6,325 nt of DNA from Lachnospiraceae bacterium UBA3814 (GTDB lineage Bacteria; Bacillota; Clostridia; Lachnospirales; Lachnospiraceae), in assembly GCA_002368575.1 (NCBI GenBank), contig DFEA01000096.1:1-6325 (forward strand), read 5' to 3'. The translations under genes and the position numbers were made by a program. The stretch's first letter is position 1. The number at the start of each line of letters is the position of its first letter. The notes below the pieces were generated by a model. The model saw nothing but the letters and a program-made list of their open reading frames with translations, had not been told where the DNA came from and did no database searches. This document shows positions 1-4,852 of the stretch, one piece after another.

Positions 1-270
1 AGTATAAGCGGGTTCAGTATCATTGGGGTAAGCATGCTCGGAGGAAGCTTTCACAATATCGGACAGCTTATTGCGGCTGTTTTTATGGTGAAGGGCTTAA
101 GGCTTCAGTATTACGGGCCGGTGCTGATGGTATCCGGACTTTTTACAGGTTTTTTTATCGGATTTCTGACAAAGCTTATTCTGCTGCGTATAAACAATAA
201 CAGAAGGACTGATATCGTTTCAGGAGTACGCGGCACAGATCGTGATGAAAGGAGACAAGGCAATGACTGA
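1..270 (+). CDS. Gx transporter family membrane protein (heptaprenyl diphosphate synthase component I type), C-terminal part
   Basis: The 5' end lies outside the window; 89 codons in frame 1 remain and end at TGA 268-270. The visible part starts with a small-residue-rich membrane segment carrying SMLGGSFHNIGQL (about residues 11-23 of the fragment), which resembles the conserved FHNIGQ region of the PF07456 family (Hpre_diP_synt_I, also called Gx transporter). Two hydrophobic segments follow (about 22-34 and 39-64), then a charged, probably cytoplasmic tail rich in Arg, Asp and Asn. The family is named after an isoprenoid synthase component but behaves like a small integral membrane substrate-binding or transport protein, often next to a NusG domain II gene; its substrate is not established. 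The last 8 bases overlap the following peptide gene, so the two are probably co-transcribed and translationally coupled. Family assignment rests on one motif plus topology. Confidence 0.7.
   Translation, partial: SISGFSIIGVSMLGGSFHNIGQLIAAVFMVKGLRLQYYGPVLMVSGLFTGFFIGFLTKLILLRINNNRRTDIVSGVRGTDRDERRQGND
248..255 (+). promoter_or_regulatory. Ribosome binding site of the small peptide gene
   Basis: AAAGGAGA, with the GGAG core at 251-254, lies 8 bases before ATG 263. The earlier in-frame candidates GTG 242 and ATG 245 have no Shine-Dalgarno sequence and would lie upstream of or inside this site, so ATG 263 is the preferred start. Confidence 0.8.
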
Positions 271-475
271 AAAAAACAGGATAGATGATGAGCTTATGGA
301 GACCGTGAGCGGAGGCACCGATATTAATATGCCTTCCGTATTCGAAAATGGCGGAGGAAGAGTGATTCAGAGAAAGTGCGAAAACTGCAGTCAGCACGAT
401 GAGCTGAGGACCTTTGACTGCTACAGCGGCGGAAGGGCAATATGCCGCGAATGCGGATATGAAATAAGGATATGA
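263..475 (+). CDS. Small peptide with double-glycine leader-like N-terminus and zinc-ribbon-like core
   Basis: This encodes 70 residues. Residues 1-18 (MTEKNRIDDELMETVSGG) look like a double-glycine leader: charged start, hydrophobic residues at -12 (I7), -7 (M12) and -4 (V15) relative to the GG, acidic residues between, then G17-G18. Such leaders direct bacteriocin-type or pheromone peptides to ABC exporters with a C39 peptidase domain, which cut after GG. The remaining 52 residues hold two CxxC pairs (C39/C42 and C61/C64) separated by 18 residues, plus a lone C53, the arrangement of a small zinc ribbon. There is no membrane segment and no typical antimicrobial amphipathic or glycine-zipper stretch. 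The start is fixed by a good SD; the gene overlaps the upstream membrane-protein gene by 8 bases and is followed 8 bases later by a strong terminator. No exporter or modifying enzyme is in the window. Function is unknown; an intracellular zinc-finger protein whose N-terminus resembles a leader by chance is the main alternative. Confidence 0.75.
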   Translation: MTEKNRIDDELMETVSGGTDINMPSVFENGGGRVIQRKCENCSQHDELRTFDCYSGGRAICRECGYEIRI

Positions 476-483
476 TGAGTTGA

Positions 484-513
484 CCGGCAGGCCATATGGC
501 CTGCCGGCTTTTT
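484..513 (+). terminator. Strong intrinsic terminator after the peptide gene
   Basis: Ten-base arms CCGGCAGGCC (484-493) and GGCCTGCCGG (498-507) pair without mismatch around the loop ATAT, and C plus five T follow (509-513). The 24 bases form a perfect palindrome with CATATG at its centre. There is no A-run on the left side, so it should act only on + strand transcripts. It separates the membrane protein/peptide unit from ruvAB. Confidence 0.93.
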
Positions 514-519
514 GACGGA

Positions 520-548
520 TTGCAGAACATATGTTTCTGTGCTATCAT
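520..548 (+). promoter_or_regulatory. Probable sigma-A promoter of ruvAB
   Basis: A -35 box TTGCAG (520-525) and a -10 box TATCAT (543-548) are separated by exactly 17 bases. They lie just after the terminator and about 45 bases before the ruvA start. Transcription would begin near 555. The spacer is almost filled by the LexA-like box annotated separately. Confidence 0.65.
524..537 (+). promoter_or_regulatory. LexA/DinR (SOS) operator in the ruvAB promoter
   Basis: The bases AGAACATATGTTTC match the Gram-positive SOS-box consensus CGAACRNRYGTTYC at every defined position except the first. The core GAAC-ATAT-GTTT is palindromic but for one base. The site occupies the spacer between the -35 and -10 boxes, where a bound repressor would block RNA polymerase. 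ruvAB is a known LexA regulon member in Bacillus subtilis, so position and target gene agree. It is inferred from pattern only. Confidence 0.75.
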
Positions 549-593
549 GTAGTCCTGACAGCAGTTCATATTATAGGAACGGAGCGGGTTTGA

Positions 594-1202
594 ATGATAG
601 CTTATCTTAAAGGAACAGTAGCCGCGATCTATGAACAGCAGATCGTGCTTGAGGTAAACGGCATCGGCTATAATATAACTATGGCCGGGAGCTCTCTTGA
701 CATCCTGGGCGGGATCGGAGAGGAGAAAAAGATATACACCTGTCTGAGCGTCAGGGAGGATGCAATGCAGCTTTACGGCTTCCTCACAAAGGACGATCTG
801 GACCTCTTCAGGCTGCTCATCCAGGTGAGCGGGATAGGCCCTAAGGGCGCACTTTCGCTCCTGTCTGCCATGACAGCCGATGATCTGCGCTTTGCCATCG
901 TTTCGGCCGATGCAAAGACAATTTCCAAGGCTCCCGGGATAGGTGCGAAGACTGCCCAGAGGGTTATAATAGACCTTAAGGACAAGATATCCCTTAAGGA
1001 TGCTCTTGAGGCCGAATTCGGCGGAGCAGAGAGTGATACTGCTAATATTTCAGGCGGGGCCCAGAGCGAAGCGGCAGAGGCACTGGTGGCACTTGGGTAT
1101 TCCCAGGCCTCGGCATATAAGGCCGTAAGGACGGTCGCTTCCGAGGCGGGAGATGATGTGGAAAGGCTTTTAAAGCTGGCGCTTAAGGTCATAAACGGGT
1201 AG
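594..1202 (+). CDS. ruvA: Holliday junction branch migration complex subunit RuvA
   Basis: RuvA binds four-way DNA junctions as a tetramer and loads the RuvB motor, driving branch migration in recombinational repair in the cytoplasm. The 202-residue product has the usual length and three domains: an N-terminal OB fold (about 1-62, MIAYLKGTV opening and VNGIGY at 21-26), a middle domain with two helix-hairpin-helix motifs (VSGIGPKGALSLL at 78-90 and APGIGAKTAQRVI at 113-125), and a C-terminal three-helix domain (about 155-202, EAAEALVALGYS) that contacts RuvB. A flexible Gly/Ala/Ser-rich linker (about 140-156) joins the last two. ATG 594 is preceded by GGAG at 581-584 with a 9-base spacer, and the MIAYLKG opening is typical of the family. 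It is the first gene after a promoter carrying a LexA-like box and is followed by ruvB after 9 bases. Confidence 0.98.
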   Translation: MIAYLKGTVAAIYEQQIVLEVNGIGYNITMAGSSLDILGGIGEEKKIYTCLSVREDAMQLYGFLTKDDLDLFRLLIQVSGIGPKGALSLLSAMTADDLRFAIVSADAKTISKAPGIGAKTAQRVIIDLKDKISLKDALEAEFGGAESDTANISGGAQSEAAEALVALGYSQASAYKAVRTVASEAGDDVERLLKLALKVING

Positions 1203-1211
1203 CGGGGAGAT

Positions 1212-2237
1212 ATGTCTAAAGGGAAAATGACACACAGGACCATTGAAACAAATATTACCGAAGAGGATGTAAGGATAGAGGGATCGTTACGTCCCCAGAG
1301 GCTTGAGGATTACATCGGGCAGGATAAGATAAAGGACAATCTGAAGGTCTATATCGAAGCGGCAAAGCAGCGGAAGGACGCACTGGATCATGTGCTGTTC
1401 TACGGGCCTCCCGGGCTCGGAAAGACCACTCTTGCGGGGATCATTGCAAATGAGCTTGGGACACATTTAAAGATCACCTCCGGGCCCGCCATCGAAAAGC
1501 CCGGGGAGATAGCCGCGATACTGAATAATCTGTCTGAGGGAGACGTGCTCTTTGTGGATGAGATCCACAGGCTCAACAGGCAGGTGGAGGAGGTGCTTTA
1601 CCCGGCCATGGAGGATTATGCCATAGATATCATGATAGGCAAGGGAGCCTCGGCAAGGTCGATAAGGCTGGATCTTCCGCGGTTTACCCTGGTTGGCGCC
1701 ACAACGCGGGCAGGGCTGCTTACGGCGCCCTTAAGGGACCGCTTCGGGATAATACACAGGCTTGAGTTCTATTCCAATGAGGAGCTTAAGACGATCATCA
1801 TGTATTCGGCAAAGAAGCTTAAGGTGGATATCGACGTGGATGGGGCAATGGAGCTTGCCAGAAGGAGCAGGGGCACCCCGAGGCTTGCCAACCGCCTTTT
1901 AAAGAGAGTCAGGGACTTTGCCCAGATACGCTACGATGGAAGGATCACCCATGAAAACGCCGTCCTAGCTCTTGACATGATGGATGTTGACAGGATGGGG
2001 CTCGACCAGCTTGACAGGAATGTGCTCCTTACCATGATAAATAAGTTCGACGGAGGGCCGGTAGGGCTTGAGACGCTTGCGGCAGCCATTTCAGAGGATG
2101 CGGGCACCATAGAGGATGTGTATGAGCCATATCTCATACAGAACGGGTTTTTAAACCGTACACCCCGGGGAAGGGTAGCTACCAGGGCGGCCTATGAACA
2201 CTTTGGGTTACCGTTTGGCACCGAGCCTCGCGCTTGA
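1212..2237 (+). CDS. ruvB: Holliday junction branch migration ATPase RuvB
   Basis: RuvB is the AAA+ hexameric motor that pulls DNA through the RuvA-bound junction using ATP. The 341-residue product shows the full set: SLRPQ near 25-29, Walker A GPPGLGKTT (65-73), Walker B LFVDEIH (113-119), the GATTRAG sensor region (162-168), the PLRDRFG arginine-finger segment (173-179), the sensor-2 motif RGTPRLANRLL (220-230), and a C-terminal winged-helix domain (about 265-341) with GFLNRTPRGR (312-321). Length is normal. It lies 9 bases after ruvA in the same operon. The start is uncertain: ATG 1212 has GGGGAG only 2 bases upstream, whereas ATG 1227 (residue 6) has AAAGGG 3 bases upstream and gives an N-terminus closer to the usual short family form. 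Neither spacing is ideal. Confidence 0.98.
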   Translation: MSKGKMTHRTIETNITEEDVRIEGSLRPQRLEDYIGQDKIKDNLKVYIEAAKQRKDALDHVLFYGPPGLGKTTLAGIIANELGTHLKITSGPAIEKPGEIAAILNNLSEGDVLFVDEIHRLNRQVEEVLYPAMEDYAIDIMIGKGASARSIRLDLPRFTLVGATTRAGLLTAPLRDRFGIIHRLEFYSNEELKTIIMYSAKKLKVDIDVDGAMELARRSRGTPRLANRLLKRVRDFAQIRYDGRITHENAVLALDMMDVDRMGLDQLDRNVLLTMINKFDGGPVGLETLAAAISEDAGTIEDVYEPYLIQNGFLNRTPRGRVATRAAYEHFGLPFGTEPRA

Positions 2238-2262
2238 CGCAGACTCTTAAGTGATGTATTAT
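2234..2262 (+). promoter_or_regulatory. Probable sigma-A promoter of zapA
   Basis: TTGACG (2234-2239) and TATTAT (2257-2262) are separated by 17 bases. Each differs from consensus by one base. The -35 box contains the ruvB stop codon TGA (2235-2237). The predicted start of transcription near 2269 leaves a leader of about 20 bases before the zapA ATG. It would let zapA be expressed independently of ruvAB. Confidence 0.72.
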
Positions 2263-2277
2263 ATTCTTCAGATTTGA

Positions 2278-2284
2278 GAGGTGA
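2278..2284 (+). promoter_or_regulatory. Ribosome binding site of zapA
   Basis: GAGGTGA complements the 16S rRNA tail well and stands 5 bases before ATG 2290. It overlaps the alternative GTG 2281, which would lie inside the site, so ATG 2290 is the better start. Confidence 0.82.
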
Positions 2285-2289
2285 TATTT

Positions 2290-2652
2290 ATGGCAGTAAA
2301 AGGAAACGGGACCGAGGTCGTTATCGACGGCAAGGTAATTAAGCTCAGCGGCTATGAGAGTGAGGAATATCTCCATAAGGTAGCTTCCTATATTAATGGT
2401 AAGATAAATGAATATAACAGGATGGAGTCCTTTAAGCGGCAGCCCTCCGACATGCAGAGCATATTGCTTCAGTTAAATATCGCCGATGATTATTTTAAGA
2501 CCAAGGCGCAGCTTGATGAGCTTACGGCGGAGCTGGAAGCAAAGGATACCGAGATGTATGATCTTAAGCACGAGCTGATAGCTGCGCAGATCAAGCTTGA
2601 AAATAAAGAAAAGCAGATCAGAAATTACCAGAAGGAATCGGGAAAGAAATAA
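2290..2652 (+). CDS. zapA: Cell division protein ZapA
   Basis: ZapA is a small cytoplasmic protein that binds FtsZ and cross-links its filaments, stabilising the Z-ring. The 120-residue product has the family layout: an N-terminal beta-rich globular part with TEVVIDGKVIKLSG (about 8-21) and SEEYLHKVASYINGKI (about 24-39), then a helix with NIADDYFK (about 63-70), then a long charged coiled coil (about 70-115) that mediates dimer and tetramer formation and ends in a Lys-rich tail. The start ATG 2290 is set by the SD GAGGTGA; the upstream GTG 2281 would add only three residues. It has its own promoter behind ruvB and is followed by a hairpin terminator, but lies in the same direction as the division-type genes ftsW-like and PBP downstream. 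Sequence divergence in the coiled coil is normal for this family. Confidence 0.92.
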   Translation: MAVKGNGTEVVIDGKVIKLSGYESEEYLHKVASYINGKINEYNRMESFKRQPSDMQSILLQLNIADDYFKTKAQLDELTAELEAKDTEMYDLKHELIAAQIKLENKEKQIRNYQKESGKK

Positions 2653-2656
2653 AAGC

Positions 2657-2688
2657 GGGGCTGTCCTTGACAGCCTCTTTTCATTTTT
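2657..2688 (+). terminator. Hairpin terminator or attenuator between zapA and the U32 gene
   Basis: GGGGCTGTC (2657-2665) pairs with GACAGCCTC (2669-2677) around the loop CTT, giving nine pairs including one G-U. TTTT (2678-2681), CA and TTTTT (2684-2688) follow, and an A-rich stretch lies upstream. The T-tract ends at the base before the next gene's ATG. It may stop most zapA transcripts, with partial readthrough feeding the downstream genes. Confidence 0.78.
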
Positions 2689-4851
2689 ATGAGTATGAAG
2701 AGATCAGTAGAGCTGTTAGCTCCCGCGGGAAATATGGAATGCTTCGAGGCCGCCGTAAATGCCGGGGCCGACGCCGTATACCTTGGAGGAGATAAATTCA
2801 ACGCAAGGGCCTATGCCTCTAATTTTTCAGTACAGGAGCTTATCAGAGCTCTTGATATGGCACATATTTACGGCAGGCGGGTCTATCTTACGCTCAATAT
2901 CCTTTTTAAGGATGCCGAGCTTAGTGAGATCCCCGATTATATTCAGCCTCTTTATCGGGCAGGGCTTGACGGAGTCATACTTCAGGATCTGGGAGCGGCG
3001 GCGCTTATCCGTCAATGCTTTCCGGGACTTCCCCTTCACGCGAGCACACAGATGTCGGTGACGGATACGGAGGGTATGCTCTATCTTAAGAAACAGGGCT
3101 TTAAAAGGGTGGTCCCCGCAAGGGAGCTGTCCCTTAAGGAGCTTAAGGTGATCCGTGAAAAAACGGGGATGGAGCTTGAATGCTTTATTCACGGCGCGTT
3201 GTGCTATTCCTATTCGGGCAAATGTCTGTTTTCATCCCTGTTAGGCGGAAGGAGCGGTAACAGAGGGAGATGCGCGGGCCCCTGCCGCCTGCCTTATAAC
3301 GGAAGATATTACCTCAGCGCCAAGGACATATGTACCGCTTCCATACTTGACAGGCTTATCGAGGCAGGGATCAGCTCCTTCAAGATCGAGGGCAGGATGA
3401 AGGGGCCCGAATATGTGGCCGGGGTCACGGGGATCTACAGAGGGATCATAGACCGCTATTACCGGGGAGAGCCGCTTTTTGCGGACAACGCGGGCAAGAA
3501 GGAGCTGGTAAGCCTGTATACACGCGGCGGCAACAGTGAGGGCTATTATTTTCAGAAGAACGGGCCGGATATGATATCCCTTGAGAACCCTTCATATGAA
3601 AGTGCTGATGAAGAGCTTAAGAAAAGGCTTTATCTTGAGTACGCGCAAAAGAAGCCACAGCTCCCTCTTCATGCAAGGATAACGGTAAAGGAGGGGGAGG
3701 AGGCAGTACTTAAGCTCTCCTACATAAGAAAGGATCAGGAGATCTCCGTAACGGTAACCGGAGACAGGGCCCAGAGCGCAAAAAACAGGGCCCTGAGCCG
3801 GGAGGATGTCATAAAACAGATAAAAAAGAGCGGGAATACGGAGTTTGTCATAGATGAGCCTGAGATAATCATTGAAGGAAGGCCCTTTATCACCGTTGCC
3901 TCTCTCAACGCCTTAAGGCGCAGTGCGATAGAAGCGCTTAGAGGGCAGCTCCTTTCCGGATACCACAGGGAAACGGAGGCGGAGCCCGCCGGGGGTAAGG
4001 AGTCTCTGCTCTTTGAAAAGCCGGAAAGCAACAAAGCTAATGAGTCCCGGATCCTTCATGTATGCGTAAGTGACGCGGGACAGCTTGAAAGCGTGCTGTC
4101 CACAAAGGTTCAGGCTGTTTCTGTCATGCTTTCGACAGCTGACGGAAGAGAGGGCCTTGTCAGAACGGCGGAAAGGATCAGGGAGGCAGGAAAGCTCTTT
4201 TACCCGAGAATGCCTTATATAATAAGAAGAGGATTTTGTAAACGGGAGTCAGAGCTTCTGAGGCTTATGTGCGAGAAGTCCGACGGAGTGATGATTGACA
4301 ATCTCGAATCACTGTCCTTTTTATTGGACATCGGATATGATAAGCTGATCATAGCCGATATACATCTGTATGCTATGAACGGTCTGTCACATTCCGTATT
4401 GAGGGCCGGCAATGCAAACCTGATAACCACTGTACCTGTCGAGCTTAATAAAAAGGAGCTTTTTAAAAGAGGACTGCAGGGCGAGGAGCTCATCGTATAC
4501 GGAAGACTGCCAATGATGGAGAGCGCCCAGTGTGTAAAAAGGACCATGAGGGGCTGCAGCAGGGAAAGGGAGATAATAAGGCTTAAGGACCGATATTCAA
4601 ACGAGTTTCCCTGCATTAATTTCTGCGAGGAGTGCACGAATGTCATTTACAACAGCGTTCCCCTGTGCATAACGGAAAAGGACGGGGTGGTCGAAAGACT
4701 TGCTCCCGGATATATGAGGCTTGATTTTACGGATGAAGAACCCGGAAGGATCGTTGACATAATTAATTATTATGTAAATTACGGCTCGAATGTCTCGGAC
4801 CCTCCGGTGAAGGACTATACAAAGGGGCATTTAAACAGAGGCGTGGAATGA
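2689..4851 (+). CDS. U32 family protein with DUF3656-like and Cys-rich C-terminal domains; likely RNA hydroxylase
   Basis: The 720-residue product has an N-terminal TIM-barrel-like U32 domain (about 6-260) starting ELLAPAGN (8-15) with ADAVYLGG (27-34), HASTQMSV (117-124), and the U32 signature around E164-C165-F166 to C179 (form ExFxxGALCxxxxGxC). Cysteines C172, C179, C195 and C199 are the family's probable iron-sulfur ligands. A DUF3656-like segment follows (about 320-425, ending near TEFVIDEPEI and the Leu-rich SLNALRRSAIEAL). A further domain (about 450-700) contains YGRLPMMESAQC and a second Cys cluster (C615, C623, C642, C646, C649). U32 proteins are catalogued as peptidases/collagenases, but E. 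coli RlhA and TrhP hydroxylate 23S rRNA C2501 and tRNA U34 using prephenate-derived chemistry; RNA modification is therefore the likelier role here, though the exact target is not readable. Start candidates are ATG 2689 and ATG 2695; neither has an SD. The stop is 1 base before the next gene's TTG. Confidence 0.9.
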   Translation: MSMKRSVELLAPAGNMECFEAAVNAGADAVYLGGDKFNARAYASNFSVQELIRALDMAHIYGRRVYLTLNILFKDAELSEIPDYIQPLYRAGLDGVILQDLGAAALIRQCFPGLPLHASTQMSVTDTEGMLYLKKQGFKRVVPARELSLKELKVIREKTGMELECFIHGALCYSYSGKCLFSSLLGGRSGNRGRCAGPCRLPYNGRYYLSAKDICTASILDRLIEAGISSFKIEGRMKGPEYVAGVTGIYRGIIDRYYRGEPLFADNAGKKELVSLYTRGGNSEGYYFQKNGPDMISLENPSYESADEELKKRLYLEYAQKKPQLPLHARITVKEGEEAVLKLSYIRKDQEISVTVTGDRAQSAKNRALSREDVIKQIKKSGNTEFVIDEPEIIIEGRPFITVASLNALRRSAIEALRGQLLSGYHRETEAEPAGGKESLLFEKPESNKANESRILHVCVSDAGQLESVLSTKVQAVSVMLSTADGREGLVRTAERIREAGKLFYPRMPYIIRRGFCKRESELLRLMCEKSDGVMIDNLESLSFLLDIGYDKLIIADIHLYAMNGLSHSVLRAGNANLITTVPVELNKKELFKRGLQGEELIVYGRLPMMESAQCVKRTMRGCSREREIIRLKDRYSNEFPCINFCEECTNVIYNSVPLCITEKDGVVERLAPGYMRLDFTDEEPGRIVDIINYYVNYGSNVSDPPVKDYTKGHLNRGVE

Positions 4852-4852
4852 A

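Noticed and set aside
242..262. Longer form of the small peptide starting at GTG 242 or ATG 245
   Set aside because: No Shine-Dalgarno sequence precedes them, while a good one lies between them and ATG 263. The shorter form also gives a typical leader opening.
512..540. TTGACG at 512-517 as an alternative -35 box for ruvA
   Set aside because: It overlaps the terminator T-tract and has no plausible -10 at the right spacing (TTCTGT at 17 bases). The TTGCAG/TATCAT pair is better.
549..593. Possible regulatory hairpin in the ruvA leader (GTTC at 564-567 with GAAC at 577-580)
   Set aside because: Only four pairs with a nine-base loop; too weak to call a structure.
773..1243. A 156-codon open frame on the minus strand over ruvA
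   Set aside because: Ser/Ala-rich shadow of the ruvA coding frame, with no recognisable domain; ruvA is unmistakable.
2667..2672. A perfect -35 hexamer TTGACA just before the U32 gene
   Set aside because: It lies within the terminator hairpin, and no acceptable -10 box occurs at 16-18 bases. The closest TATGAG (2688-2693) and TATGAA (2694-2699) are at 15 and 21 bases, and would start transcription downstream of the ATG.
2689..4851. Annotation of the U32 gene as a secreted collagenase or peptidase
   Set aside because: There is no signal peptide and no recognisable protease active site. The cysteine pattern fits iron-sulfur U32 RNA hydroxylases better.
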